Of a DNA stretch of 64,000 nt, positions 7,667-18,700 are shown in pieces. The stretch lies in the NCBI RefSeq assembly GCF_000426745.1, contig NZ_AUFY01000003.1:1-64000 (forward strand), written 5' to 3'. How positions within the stretch are numbered: position 1 is the stretch's first letter; each line of letters opens with the position of its first letter. The notes below the pieces were generated by a model. That model made no database searches. It was not told where the DNA came from and saw nothing but the letters and a program-made list of their open reading frames with translations. The position numbers and the translations under genes are program-made. Origin of the DNA: Veillonella montpellierensis DSM 17217 (GTDB lineage Bacteria; Bacillota; Negativicutes; Veillonellales; Veillonellaceae).

Positions 7667-9364
7667 CTACTTATTATTTTTTTGTTTTTTCGCCCAACTA
7701 TCACGTAATCCTACAATACGATTGACGATAATATGATTGGATGTACTATCTATATCCGTTACATAGTACCCTTGTCTCATAAACTGATAATGATCACCTG
7801 GTACTGTAGATGCTAGGAATGCTTCTCCTTTCGCTTGATGAATTGTTAATGAGTCTTGATTAATTTGGTTTAAGAAATCTACATTTTCTTGAACATCTTC
7901 TTTTAATAAATGTTCATATAAACGTGCTTCTATGTCTACCGCATTGTTTGCATCTACCCAATGCAAAATTCCTTTCACCTTTTTAGTGCAGCCAGTTCCG
8001 CTTTTACTTTCTGGATCATAGGAGCAATGAATTTCAATAATATGTCCCGCTTCATCTTTAACAATGCTTTCACATTTAATAATATAAGCCCCTTTTAAAC
8101 GAACCTCTTTATCTGGTGCCAATCGAAAGAATTTTTTTATAGGTACTTCCATAAAGTCATTTCTTTCAATATATAACTCACGACTAAATGTTACCTCTCT
8201 AGTACCCATTGTTTCATTTTCAGGGTTATTCTCTAGCGTTAACACTTCACTTTGACCTACTGGATAATTGTCGATAATCACTTTAACAGGATCAATAACA
8301 ACCATCGGTCTTGGTGCCTTCAATTTTAAATCTTCACGAATACAAAACTCAAGTAATGTAGAGTCAACAATACTACCTGACTTAGCTACACCAATTCGTT
8401 GACAAAAATCACGTATAGATTCAGGTGTATACCCACGACGACGCAATCCAGAAATAGTAGGCAGACGAGGATCGTCCCAACCACTTACTAATCCATTTTC
8501 AACTAAAGCACGTAATTTACGTTTACTCATAACCGTATTAGTCATGTTCAAACGTGCAAATTCTATTTGTCGTGGTTTTTCTGTATCTTCCCAGTCTTCT
8601 AGTATCCAATCATATAAAGGACGATGTACTTCAAATTCCAATGTGCATATAGAATGAGTAATTCGTTCAATCGCATCTTCAATAGGATGTGCAAAATCAT
8701 ACATTGGATAAATACACCACTGTGTACCTGTCCGATGATGTTCAGCGTGAACGATACGATATAATACTGGATCGCGCATCACAATATTAGGATCGGCCAT
8801 ATTAATTTTTGCACGAAGTACTTTTTCTCCATCCCCAAACTTTCCTTCTTTCATAGCCGCAAATAATGCTAAATTTTCCTCTACAGAGCGATTGCGATAC
8901 GGACTATCTACACCTGGTGTAGAGAAATCTCCTCTATGTCGATGAATTTCATCAGCTGTTTGATCATCCACATACGCTTTACCTAGAGTAATTAACTTTT
9001 TAGCGTACTCGTACATAGTATCAAAATAGTCAGAGGCAAAAAATTTACGGTCTCCCCATGAAAACCCTAACCATTTTACATCTTCTTCGATGGATTTAAC
9101 ATACTCCACATCTTCTTTCGTCGGATTAGTATCATCAAATCGTAAATTAGTAAGGCCACCATAAGCAAGTCCTAATCCAAAATTTAAGCAAATTGATTTG
9201 GCATGCCCAATATGTAAATAGCCATTAGGTTCTGGTGGAAATCGAGTATGTACACGGTTTCCATAGGTTCCTTCTTCATTATCTTTATTAATAGCAGCTT
9301 CAATAAAATTAACTGTTTCTACTACTTCTGCTTCTGCATGATTTACATTATTATTCGTTTCCAA
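7667..9364 (-). CDS. glnS: Glutaminyl-tRNA synthetase
   Basis: This class Ic synthetase charges tRNA-Gln directly with glutamine. The HIGH motif appears as [14 protein letters not shown] near residue 50 and the KMSKS-type loop as TVMSKRKL around 280. The C-terminal half carries the two beta-barrels of the anticodon-binding region. The length (565 aa) matches bacterial GlnRS. Two TTG codons could start translation. The first (9371-9373) touches the GGAGG, while the second (9362-9364) is 9 bases from it, so I chose the second. There is no good ATG. The upstream leader may be structured. Confidence 0.96.
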   Translation of the reverse strand: METNNNVNHAEAEVVETVNFIEAAINKDNEEGTYGNRVHTRFPPEPNGYLHIGHAKSICLNFGLGLAYGGLTNLRFDDTNPTKEDVEYVKSIEEDVKWLGFSWGDRKFFASDYFDTMYEYAKKLITLGKAYVDDQTADEIHRHRGDFSTPGVDSPYRNRSVEENLALFAAMKEGKFGDGEKVLRAKINMADPNIVMRDPVLYRIVHAEHHRTGTQWCIYPMYDFAHPIEDAIERITHSICTLEFEVHRPLYDWILEDWEDTEKPRQIEFARLNMTNTVMSKRKLRALVENGLVSGWDDPRLPTISGLRRRGYTPESIRDFCQRIGVAKSGSIVDSTLLEFCIREDLKLKAPRPMVVIDPVKVIIDNYPVGQSEVLTLENNPENETMGTREVTFSRELYIERNDFMEVPIKKFFRLAPDKEVRLKGAYIIKCESIVKDEAGHIIEIHCSYDPESKSGTGCTKKVKGILHWVDANNAVDIEARLYEHLLKEDVQENVDFLNQINQDSLTIHQAKGEAFLASTVPGDHYQFMRQGYYVTDIDSTSNHIIVNRIVGLRDSWAKKQKNNK

Positions 9365-9471
9365 TAAACTCAACCTCCATGTAGTCTATACTATTTCATT
9401 ATTTTACCATATATAACAGGTAATCGCCTACTATATTTACTAATAAGACTTAATAATGTATATAACGCCTT

Positions 9472-9566
9472 AAAGGATATTTATAGTTTTATGCAATGAT
9501 ATCCATGTTCTTCTCACTCACCCTATGATGAGTACCTATTCATGGCAGTTCTTAAAGTGATCCTTT
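9472..9566 (-). promoter_or_regulatory. Possible structured leader RNA upstream of glnS
   Basis: Three nested pairings can be drawn: AAAGGAT (9472-9478) with ATCCTTT (9560-9566), CCATG (9503-9507) with CATGG (9541-9545), and ACTCA (9516-9520) with TGAGT (9529-9533). The region lies about 110 bases before the glnS start and matches no riboswitch or T-box consensus I know. The stems are short, so chance is a serious alternative. Nothing else is evident in the 9365-9702 spacer. Confidence 0.25.
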
Positions 9567-9702
9567 TTATACTATATAAAAATTCTATGTATCTAACTAG
9601 TATACTATCATCTTCACATATAAAATCTAATATACGTCTTATAATGAATCATTTATAGCAAATTTTCTCATATCATACATTCTATATGACGACTATATAC
9701 TC

Positions 9703-10635
9703 TTACAAACTATTCTGAAGTTCCTTAATCATACGCGTAACCGTTACACTATCTATTTCTTTTATGCATCTCTCTGTGAAAGCCGCTGACATAGGTACTA
9801 ATAAGCATTTATCCGTTTCTAGTAATTCCTTAGAAACAAATCCATTTTCTACAGCTAGTGCTGCATAATTAAGTTTTCCTTCATATAAAGCTTTTCTTAA
9901 TGCCTCTAGATTAATTTGGTCCGTTGTAGTAGCAGAAATAAATATAGCATCGTCTTTCATAGCATTAAAAAATGACGTATTACACATAACGTTTTTAGAG
10001 TTTCTATCGCTATTTATAACAATTACCACATCACTATGAGCAAGTAGGTCGTCCAATTCACTATACGTGGTCATGAATAATTTATCATCATTTCTTGGTG
10101 ACTCATTATGATAAACTACTGTCATTCCAAAAGCACGTGCTCTACGCGAAATAGAAATACCTATATCGTCCATTCCTATAATACCTAATGTAGAGCGACT
10201 TAAATCTTTTCCTTTACTCATAGTAAAAGAGGAAATTTTTGTATCTGTTAATTGAACAATCCTATTCTCCATAATGCGGCGACTTACTATACCCATTAAA
10301 ATAGTAATAAATTCTGCTATACTTTCATTACTTGCTGGTGTAGACATAGGTACAAAACGAATATGTAAAGGTGACAATTCTCTAGTCCTCACATTATGGT
10401 AAGTAGGAAATGATTGTATAAGTACCTTTAAATTTGGTGTCCTTTTAAGTAGGTCATTAGTAATTGTTAGCCATGGATTAAAATTACATAATACCACTGC
10501 CTCATAGAACCACTCTTCTACTACATGAGTTGGCATATTCTCTGCATCTGTCCAAAGCTTAACGTCAAACACTTCTTTTAATGGAGCTAACACCTCATCA
10601 CTCATGTATCCATTCACTACAATCTTTGATTTCAT
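9703..10635 (-). CDS. D-2-hydroxyacid dehydrogenase-family protein with altered active site
   Basis: The 310-aa protein has the two-domain layout of D-isomer-specific 2-hydroxyacid dehydrogenases, with a Rossmann segment LGIIGMDDIG at 150-159. Several key residues are changed. The glycine loop reads GMDDIG rather than GxGxxG. The catalytic Arg motif (NxxRG in the family) is SATTTD at 234-239. The catalytic His motif (TPH) is VPM at 280-282. The Glu of the triad may survive as E263. It may therefore be a non-enzymatic or regulatory homologue, or use another chemistry. It has a good ribosome site (AAAGGG) and stands alone between two long spacers. There is no frameshift, so it is not simply decaying. 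Confidence 0.85.
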   Translation of the reverse strand: MKSKIVVNGYMSDEVLAPLKEVFDVKLWTDAENMPTHVVEEWFYEAVVLCNFNPWLTITNDLLKRTPNLKVLIQSFPTYHNVRTRELSPLHIRFVPMSTPASNESIAEFITILMGIVSRRIMENRIVQLTDTKISSFTMSKGKDLSRSTLGIIGMDDIGISISRRARAFGMTVVYHNESPRNDDKLFMTTYSELDDLLAHSDVVIVINSDRNSKNVMCNTSFFNAMKDDAIFISATTTDQINLEALRKALYEGKLNYAALAVENGFVSKELLETDKCLLVPMSAAFTERCIKEIDSVTVTRMIKELQNSL

Positions 10636-11299
10636 AAAGCACCCTTTCCTATTTTACATACTGTAATAGACTTATGTATCTATTCAATATTCACTTACTA
10701 CATAGTATATACGTAATACCATATATACTATCTAAGAACTAATTCTATACGAATCTTCATAATGGTTTGATCCCTTATAGAGTAAGTATTTTTTAATTTT
10801 CTATTATATACTGTAGAACTGATAAAATAATATATATGCTACTACCTTTATACTTAATCTATCCCCTAGTAAAAAATACTTATATATACGCCCATATATA
10901 ACAGCATGTACCTACTTTTATATGATTTATAACTAGTGTATAAACAACTTGTACATCTAGAAAAATAATCATTTACAAAATTAGACAGTACATACTATCA
11001 TTTTCTACTTGATTACTATATGAGTATGTATTATGTAAAAGCATAGACTATATAGTTTAATGATTTTCTAGCCAATCAATGTCTACAGTTCTAAGCCTGT
11101 ATGTATACTATTAACATATCTTCTAGTTATTGTTTCTATATTTCAAAGTTTATTTTCCTTATTCTCTACTACTATACAATTGATAGTTTGCTGGAACCAG
11201 TGGTTCTCAAAGTACTTTGTATAGCATTATAAGACTATTTCATCATAATTGTAACAGTACAATACATTTTACGTAGTTACTCATTTATATACAATAAAA
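10636..11299. other. Long AT-rich spacer with one perfect 13-base palindrome
   Basis: I see no gene or RNA here. The only clear element is GAACCAGTGGTTC at 11194-11206, an exact palindrome around a central G, which could be a regulator site. The rest is rich in TATACTATA-like runs, as are most spacers of this genome. Confidence 0.4.
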
Positions 11300-11342
11300 G
11301 GAATGCAACTAAATATACATTTTACATCTTTATTGCAATCCC
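11300..11342 (-). terminator. Hairpin at the end of the phage remnant
   Basis: GGAATGCAA (11300-11308) pairs, with one mismatch, with TTGCAATCC (11333-11341), followed on the minus strand by TTTTATT. The stem overlaps the last codons of the 11330 reading frame, so it may terminate that transcript. Confidence 0.4.
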
Positions 11343-12472
11343 TTTACATCTATATTTAATTCAACACTATGGAACAAATCAAATACAATCGATCGTACCA
11401 CTTTATTAAGAGCTGGTGAAAATGCGTCATCAACTGTTGTAACAGCGGTACTAAGATTATCAAGACCTTTTCCATGTTCCATTTGATTAATAAAGTGTCT
11501 AATCCCACCAGAACCTAGGTGGTGAGTAATAATCATTTTATTAGTTTCTTTTGTTGCCATTTCTTTGCGTGGAGCAACTTTCATGGCTGTTCTACCTATA
11601 GTGAATAACTTAGCCACCTTGTTATTTGGTAATACTGTATGAACCCCGTAAGCAATCATTTCATGGTAAATACGGCTATCTCTCATTAATGATTGATATA
11701 CATTTTCTCCACGTGAAAGAGAATTTGGTTTATATTTTTTCTCTAGTTGCTCTAATGCATTAAACCAAGTGCCAAGAATGTTCATCTTTTCTGACATGGT
11801 AACTTTATCATTGCGGAGAGCTTTTTTTATTACCTCTCTAAATGCTTTATACGCCTTGCTATGTTCTTGTCCCTCTTGAATTTGGAAGTCAGATTTTGTA
11901 AGAGTGTCGATTACATCGGCTGAACTACTCCATCTTCTAAACTCTCCTGTAGCATTGGAAGTAATCCGTCTGTCCACATTTCCTGTTCTTCCGCCCAACG
12001 TTCCTCTGGCTTGTCCCCCAAACTCATGTTGTAGGCTTGGTGCCAAAGTGTAGCGTTCCAGTCTTTCATTTTGTAACCCTGCTCGTTTAGAGTGTACTCT
12101 GCCACTGCCATCATTAAAGCCGTTTCTTGTTGCACTTCGATAAAGCGGTCTCGTTTTGGTATTCCCATTATATCTAAGCATTTCCTCATAATTGGAACTA
12201 CTTTCAACACTTTGTCCCTTGGTACGCCCCAGTCCTGTGCTAGGTTCGTTAGGCTTAATACTTCCCTTACTGTTTCCATTGGGGATAAATCGTCCACCGT
12301 ACTGCCCTTGATATTCGCCATTATTCGCACTCTCCTTTGCTAATGTTACAACTGTATGATATAAACCATCTAATGTGTTACGCTTACTTTTATCTTTACT
12401 TTCTAACACATTACATACTATGTCTTGTAGTAATTTATAAATTAGTCTATATCTGATGTACAATGAGCACAT
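11330..12472 (-). pseudogene. Phage/polyvalent-protein remnant frame
   Basis: This 380-codon frame has no convincing start: its first codons overlap the end of mscL and have no ribosome site. The N-terminal half is rich in Gly, Arg, Ser and Asn (GGRTGNVDRR-like linker), while residues about 190-380 look like a real helical domain (KAYKAFREVIKKALRNDK, then an HHLGSGG segment). The style resembles linkers and helical domains of giant phage polyvalent proteins such as the one at 15.7-18.8 kb. I take it as the 3' remnant of such a gene joined next to mscL. I cannot name the domain. A second protein-like frame is embedded at 11911-12321. Confidence 0.5.
11911..12321 (-). CDS. Embedded small protein, probable phage gene, unknown function
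   Basis: This 136-aa frame lies entirely inside the 11330-12472 frame, in another phase. Its composition is very protein-like, with balanced charged, Met and Trp residues and helical segments such as RDRFIEVQQETALMMAVAEY and EERWAEEQEMW. An AAAGGAGAG lies about 8-10 bases before the ATG at 12319-12321. These points suggest it is genuinely translated and that the overlapping frame may be the shadow over this stretch. I recognise no family, and phage origin is inferred from context. The stop is at 11911, where the other frame takes over as the plausible one. Confidence 0.5.
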   Translation of the reverse strand: MANIKGSTVDDLSPMETVREVLSLTNLAQDWGVPRDKVLKVVPIMRKCLDIMGIPKRDRFIEVQQETALMMAVAEYTLNEQGYKMKDWNATLWHQAYNMSLGDKPEERWAEEQEMWTDGLLPMLQESLEDGVVQPM

Positions 12473-12900
12473 TTTGTTGCTTCCAAAGGAATTTCCGATT
12501 TACAGAATGGACAAGTTTTAGTCGTTATCTTCTTTTCTTGTTCATCTCGACTCATAATTGTTGTTACCAATCGAATTAACATAAATACAACGAAAGCTAA
12601 TATAATGAATTGTACTAAATCAGTAATAAATGATCCATATGCAAATACGGCACCTGCTTTTTTAGCCGTTACAAGATCTGCTCCATTTTCTTGTGCTACT
12701 AGCGCCGCACTATTTAAAGGCAAATACATATTGTTGAAATCAATACCTGCAGTAAGAAGACTAATAATAGGCATAATCAAATTATTGACAATTGAATTCA
12801 CCAATCCTGTAAAAGCGGCCCCAATAATCATGCCTACTGCAAGATCAATCATGTTCCCTTTAAATGCAAATCTTTTAAATCCTTTTAATAACGCTTTCAT
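12442..12900 (-). CDS. mscL: Large-conductance mechanosensitive channel with C-terminal zinc ribbon
   Basis: MscL opens under membrane tension to release solutes during osmotic downshock. The product (152 aa) shows the amphipathic N-terminal helix, TM1 with the pore segment AVGMIIGAAFTGLVNSIV, a periplasmic loop and TM2 (FIILAFVVFMLIRLV). It ends in CPFCKSE...KCAHC, the four-Cys ribbon common in many MscL proteins. I chose the ATG at 12898-12900, with GAGG 7 bases upstream, over one four codons earlier. The gene is complete, although phage-like DNA begins right after its stop. Confidence 0.95.
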   Translation of the reverse strand: MKALLKGFKRFAFKGNMIDLAVGMIIGAAFTGLVNSIVNNLIMPIISLLTAGIDFNNMYLPLNSAALVAQENGADLVTAKKAGAVFAYGSFITDLVQFIILAFVVFMLIRLVTTIMSRDEQEKKITTKTCPFCKSEIPLEATKCAHCTSDID

Positions 12901-12973
12901 AAGGTACCTCACTTATATCACATATAGAATACTAACATTACCTATGTATCATCTCACTACATACGATAGATTA

Positions 12974-13885
12974 TTATTTTGCTTTTCTATCCTCAATAAC
13001 TTTTCCTTCCACTACCTTGCTCCCTTCTTTTAATCGAGCCAGCATAACAGAAGCAATAAACATAACAACACCAGCTATCACGGTAGAAATAGCTAATCTT
13101 TCATCAAAGACAACAAATCCGAAGAAGGAGCTAAAAAATACACCTATATATTGTAAAAATTGTGCTACCACTGCGTTGGTAGTAATGAATGCACCGGTTA
13201 GGAAAAATTGAGCTACAATAGAAATGGCACCAATACCGATAATATAGCCCCATTGTATCATATCGGGCATGATGAAAGTTTGGAACGTGCACATACCTAC
13301 TATACCTGCAACCATACCGGCAATCATAAAATAGGCCATAATTTCAAAAGAACTATGACGCCCATGTTTACTAATACTACGAATAGTTGCATAGGCCGCC
13401 GCTGAAAGAGCAGCTCCTAATATAGCAATCAATGCAGGCCAACCAAAAGCTGCAGAATAACCAAATGGGTTTACCATGACCATAACTGCTACAAAAATCA
13501 ATATCAACCATATAGCAGACCCCTTTGGAATACGTTCTTTTAAAAATAAAGCACTAAAAATAAAGACAAATATACCAGACAATTGGAATAATATAGAAGC
13601 ATCAGACATTTTCATATAAATAAGTGCTATAAAATTAAATAACATGGCAACGCCACCATATAGGCCACGCATCACGAGAAGTCCTCTATCTTGCTTTGAG
13701 AACTGAATTCCTTTGCATCTCATATAGGCTAATACGGCAATTGAGCCAATCAATCCTCTAAAAAAAGCAATTTCACTAGATGGCAAGGGTGGTGCCATAT
13801 GATAATTACCTAATACTTTAACGAAAAGATTCATTAAACTTAATAAAAAAGCTGATGCTACAGCAAAACAAAAACCTTTTTTCAT
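12974..13885 (-). CDS. EamA/DMT-family transporter
   Basis: About ten hydrophobic helices arranged as two EamA repeats identify a drug/metabolite-superfamily permease of 303 aa. The substrate cannot be read from the sequence. Relatives export amino acids or other metabolites. I chose the ATG at 13883-13885, preceded by AGGAGG 10 bases upstream. The longer frame would add 24 residues unlike family starts. It follows the thrC terminator hairpin by about 30 bases, so it may be partly expressed by read-through. The C-terminal tail is basic and cytoplasmic. Confidence 0.88.
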   Translation of the reverse strand: MKKGFCFAVASAFLLSLMNLFVKVLGNYHMAPPLPSSEIAFFRGLIGSIAVLAYMRCKGIQFSKQDRGLLVMRGLYGGVAMLFNFIALIYMKMSDASILFQLSGIFVFIFSALFLKERIPKGSAIWLILIFVAVMVMVNPFGYSAAFGWPALIAILGAALSAAAYATIRSISKHGRHSSFEIMAYFMIAGMVAGIVGMCTFQTFIMPDMIQWGYIIGIGAISIVAQFFLTGAFITTNAVVAQFLQYIGVFFSSFFGFVVFDERLAISTVIAGVVMFIASVMLARLKEGSKVVEGKVIEDRKAK

Positions 13886-13913
13886 GGGATAAATTCCTCC
13901 TACTACTACTAAG

Positions 13914-13944
13914 AAACCGCCCTTCATATCATGAAAGGCGGTTA
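13914..13944 (-). terminator. Terminator downstream of thrC
   Basis: AACCGCCCTTCAT and its near-perfect complement (one mismatch) form a 13-bp stem with a 3-base loop about 80 bases after the thrC stop. The following T run on the minus strand is short (TTTCTT), so termination may be partial. Confidence 0.6.
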
Positions 13945-14026
13945 TATGGTGTATCAAGATGACAACTATATAACTGCAACATCTATGATAGTACAGTTAG
14001 ATAACGGCTATGATATCATAGTCATC

Positions 14027-15526
14027 TTATTTAACAAAGGAGTCAACAAATAACAAAATTTCCTCTTTCATAGCTTCTTTGTCAATTGTTTTAGTAAATC
14101 GCAATTTTTTATTTCGCAACTCCAATAATTGCTTAGGAAAAGCTACACCTGTAACTGCTGAAATAGCCTCTAAACTTTCATAAGCATTATGCCCCTGTTG
14201 TATATGTAAGGCCTCACAAATAGGGGCTGGAAATTTAAATGGATGTGCCGTAGCAGCAATTACCGTATGTTGCTGTTCAAGCTCTGGATGTAGCTGTAAT
14301 TCTTTCATATAGGCTCCCATCGCAACTGCCGTATGTGGATCTAATAGATAGCCATAAGAATTATATACCTCATCAATAATGGATTTTGTTTCTTCATCAT
14401 CGATATAGGCCCCTGAAAAATCATGTTGAATCCGTTTCAACTCGTCTTCATTAACTGATACGGATCCCGTTTTTTTAAGTGTTTCCATCCAAAATGAAGT
14501 ACGTTCACTATCTTCTCCACTAATATAATATAAGAAGCGTTCAAAATTGGAACTTTCAAGAATATCCATTGATGGAGATATGGTTGTATAAAATGGTCGA
14601 TTCATATCGTAGGTGCCAGTATTAAAAAAGTCAGTCAATACATTATTTTGGTTAGAGGCACAAATTAATTTACCAATAGGAATACCCATTTTTTTAGCAT
14701 AATAGGCAGCTAATATATTTCCAAAATTTCCCGTAGGCACTACTACATTGAACGTCTCATCAGTATGAATTGCTCCAGTTGAGACTAACTCTGCATAAGT
14801 AAATACATAGTATATAATTTGTGGCGCTAGACGACCAATATTAATAGAATTAGCACTTGAGAACATAACATCTTTTTGGGCTACTGTATCTGCCATAGTT
14901 TCATCGACAAAAAGACGCTTCAAAAATTGTTGTGCATCATCAAAATTACCATTAATCGCTGTCACATTGACATTACTACCTTCTTGCTTTTGCATTTGTT
15001 CTTTTTGCATTGGACTAACGCCATCAGTAGGATAAAAGATTTGAATATGCGTCTCTTCAACATCTTTAAATCCTTCTAATGCAGCCTTACCCGTATCCCC
15101 TGATGTAGCTGTTAAAATTAATATATTCTTACTTTCTTTTTCTATTTTCTTAGCCGCTACTAATAAGTATGGAAATAAGGACAAGGCCATATCCTTAAAT
15201 GCTTGTGTACGGCCATGAAATAATTCTAAAATTGATACATGTTCTGATAAGGAGTGTAGTGGTGCAATATCAGAGGTGTCGAAATTTATCTCGCTATAGG
15301 CCAATTGAACCATTTCTCGCAACGCTTTCTGAGAAAAGGAAGTAAATAATTTTTCTAATACAATTACCGCAATTTCTTGATAACTTTTATTTGCTATCAT
15401 TTCATAGGTCAAGGAGTTGCTCGGGAATGTACTAGGTACATACAGTCCTCCATCTTCTGCTAAGCCATGTAACAAAGCATAGGTTTCATCCACCATCACA
15501 TCACCACGTGTACTTGTATATTTCAT
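14027..15526 (-). CDS. thrC: Threonine synthase
   Basis: ThrC converts O-phosphohomoserine to threonine with PLP. The PLP lysine sits in GRTQAFKDMALS near residue 115 and the phosphate loop is LTATSGDTGKAAL. The N-terminal pattern KYTSTRG and the 499-aa length match the long bacterial/fungal-type enzyme. A GAGG lies 8 bases before the ATG at 15526. No other threonine-pathway gene is adjacent. Downstream is the EamA transporter, which might export an amino acid, but that is speculative. Confidence 0.96.
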   Translation of the reverse strand: MKYTSTRGDVMVDETYALLHGLAEDGGLYVPSTFPSNSLTYEMIANKSYQEIAVIVLEKLFTSFSQKALREMVQLAYSEINFDTSDIAPLHSLSEHVSILELFHGRTQAFKDMALSLFPYLLVAAKKIEKESKNILILTATSGDTGKAALEGFKDVEETHIQIFYPTDGVSPMQKEQMQKQEGSNVNVTAINGNFDDAQQFLKRLFVDETMADTVAQKDVMFSSANSINIGRLAPQIIYYVFTYAELVSTGAIHTDETFNVVVPTGNFGNILAAYYAKKMGIPIGKLICASNQNNVLTDFFNTGTYDMNRPFYTTISPSMDILESSNFERFLYYISGEDSERTSFWMETLKKTGSVSVNEDELKRIQHDFSGAYIDDEETKSIIDEVYNSYGYLLDPHTAVAMGAYMKELQLHPELEQQHTVIAATAHPFKFPAPICEALHIQQGHNAYESLEAISAVTGVAFPKQLLELRNKKLRFTKTIDKEAMKEEILLFVDSFVK

Positions 15527-15723
15527 TTTAAAAACCTCATTATCTCTCGCAATTTATAGAAATAGTATAGAATCATATCATCTTATATTATAATTATTTA
15601 TATTGTCTTATTATACATGATATTCTAAATTTTATCCATATATGAAGCACAAGGAGTGCACTACAGAGTCTGTAATAGTCAACTATTTGTAGCAATTTTC
15701 TTTCTTACTCCATTCATCAAGAG

Positions 15724-18700
15724 CTAAATGCCGAATGCTTCGTACCTAGCTCGCTCTCGGTAGATTGGATGCCGTTCAACTAATCCCTTTTCAATGCGTG
15801 CCTGCTCTTGTTCCGACAAGTTCTGCATATGGTCATTTGTTTCTAAACGCTCTACCTCTCGTTCGTTCGCCCACGATTCAATATCTTGTTCCGTGGCCAA
15901 CATACGATCCATCACTTCGCGAATTTCTTTCGGTGGCAAACCACCTAGCATGGATACCTTTTGATACAATTTAGTAAGCCATTTAGCAAACTGTCTAAAG
16001 GCTCGTTGCAATGATTTCGTCGGTGCCGAACCATCACGGACATAAGCTTCAAATCCTTGGGCAAATCTTTCATGTGCGGTACGGTTTGTATCGGCATCCG
16101 CCCCTTCCTGGTACCCCGTCCATGTCTTGATGGCTTCCCAATCACTTACCACCTCTCTAGGTGCACCTTCCATGTTGGCCAACATGCGTAAATCTTCTAA
16201 AAACACATGGCCTGATTCATGTACAAACGTAGAGAAATTAGCACTATCAAAGAGTTCTACTAACTTTCTTCCATCATCGTACATAGATGTTACGCCCCGC
16301 ACGGATTGATAATAGGAAGTATTTTCCTCTTTTAACTTGCGTAAATCTTCTTCATTTGGTATAGTGTACGTAAAGAAATCACTGATGTGGTATTCCGTCG
16401 ATGGCAATTGTAGCCGGTTGACCGAATACCAATCGGTGATTTTTTTTGTATTTAAGTAACAAGCTTTTTCGGCTTTCCCTTCCAGTATATTTTTATACCA
16501 ACTTATAGAAGGATCTAAAGTTTTCTTATTATATCTGGCATATGTACTAGTTATAACATTAACCTTATATGTACCGCGACTACTATCAGCATCTAGCTTA
16601 ATCGGAATAATAACATTAGCATTATTAACTGGATACTTTAATTGAACCATGGCAATAATACTACCTTTTTGTGTTTTAGATTCAAACACGGCGATAGGAT
16701 CAGACAATTGTTGAATTAGATTTTTAATCCCCGCCTTTGTAATCTCAGGATGTTCTTTCATGATTTTACGAATTTTACCGACACCCATAACAACTTCATA
16801 TGGTTTTGCCCCTGCCAATTGTAACGCAAGCGGTGTAGTCATTACTCTAACTTGCATACCTGCATCGTAAGAATCCAAATTGTCTATAACCTTACTCCAG
16901 TTCGCTGTATCAGCTTTTAGTTTTGCCTTAGCCTCTACGACTTGTTGCTTGGTAACACCTGAGGGTTGTGATTGATAATAGGAAGTATTTTCCTCTTTTA
17001 GCTTGCGTAAATCTTCTTCATTTGGTATACTGTCATCAATAGATAGCATTTCAGTGTGGCTGGGTTTTGATTTCCCGCCCACAGAGATGCTATCTTTTTT
17101 TGTCCGATCAATATATAACAATCGATCATGCTTTAACTGTTGTTCATACCACGTATCATGTTCTCTAGGGAAAATAGACATTATAAAGTTCCCATTTTTA
17201 TTTTTATCAAACACGATAGGTATATTAGTAAGCTTACCTTCTTCTGACTTTATCTCAATAATACTAATAAAAGAATTACTCTTTACTTGATCTTTTTTAG
17301 GATCATAATTTTTAAAAACAGCAATAGGATGAGCTAATGCCTCTGGAAACTGTTTCACTAATTCTAACTTAATCTTATTGGCATGTTTTTTGTTAATAAC
17401 CTTATTTATTATATTATTTTCAATATATATATCTTTATTTGACATACCAATCATTTGATACACCAATGGCATACTCATAACCCGATGTCTATTTCCTGTA
17501 ACCTTATTAGCTTTAAACGCATCAATCAGTGTGCCCCACGCTTCTGTGTCAGCTTTTAATTTTGCCTTAGCCTCTACGACTTGTTGCTTTGTAACACCTG
17601 AAGGGTGTGACTGATAATATTCAGAATTTTCATTTGAATCTATATAAGAGTTACCATTCATATCCTTGACACCTGATAACATTTCTTGTATAGTAATCTT
17701 ATTAGGAGCGACGGCTACACTTTTATCACTCTGTGAATGTAGCCCCCGCTCCAATTTTTTATTTTCAACGATAATACTATACAAATCTAAACTTGTTGGA
17801 TTGACAGTGATGTTGCCATGGCGTTCTTCGCCAACAACTCTCACAACATATATCTTTCCGTTAATCGATACTGGTACATAAAATCTATGATAATATTCGA
17901 CTTCATTTTTTCGTTTCTGAGCATTGGAAACAGGAGCAGTGAAGTCTTTTTTTCTATTCTTTGCACTTTCAACAAGAACAGCATTTTCAACTACAGACTT
18001 TAAATTGTCTAACAAGCTTCTATGAATAGCCCTATTTTTATGTGTGAGATTCCATGCAATATGTTGTGCTCCCTTATAATCTTTAATGCCCAAAGTAGCG
18101 AGCTTATCTTTCGAGAAAGCTATCCCTTTGAACTTATCTCTTAAATAGTTAGCCAGCTCAGAATTTTTCATTTTATGAATCGAATGATATCTATCGAGGG
18201 TAATACTAACAACTTCGACTTCAGTCTTTGGATCTACGCCAGGATTTAGCGGTTGCGTAAACCCGTTCTTGATTTGTTTTGTATCACCCATTTGAATAGA
18301 TATGTACCTATCCATGTAGTCCTTGGCCGTAAAATTCCACTTCCCAGCTTTTTGCATAATGTTGGCCATCACATCTGCGTGTGAGGCAAATAACAAGGCC
18401 CCTTCTTTAGCTTGTTTGGCTACTTCTCTATTCGGAGATTGTCGCAACGTATTGTACACATCTTGAAATACTTGATACCCATCTTTACTAAAGTTCATAC
18501 GCATGGCCACGTCGCCCTTAGCGATTTCGTCTACTGCACCCTCTAGTCCTTCGATATCACGAATCGATTTCGATGCTAGCTCCATCTCGTCATAGATTTG
18601 GTCAATCATTAGGGTAGCCTCAGGGTCATTGTGTACGCTTTCCTTTTCTAGCTGCCTATTGTACGCTATAACACGCATTCGTTCTGCCTCAGGTGTAATT

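Noticed and set aside
9365-9702. T-box leader for glnS
   Set aside because: The GGGTGGNACCGCG antiterminator sequence is absent.
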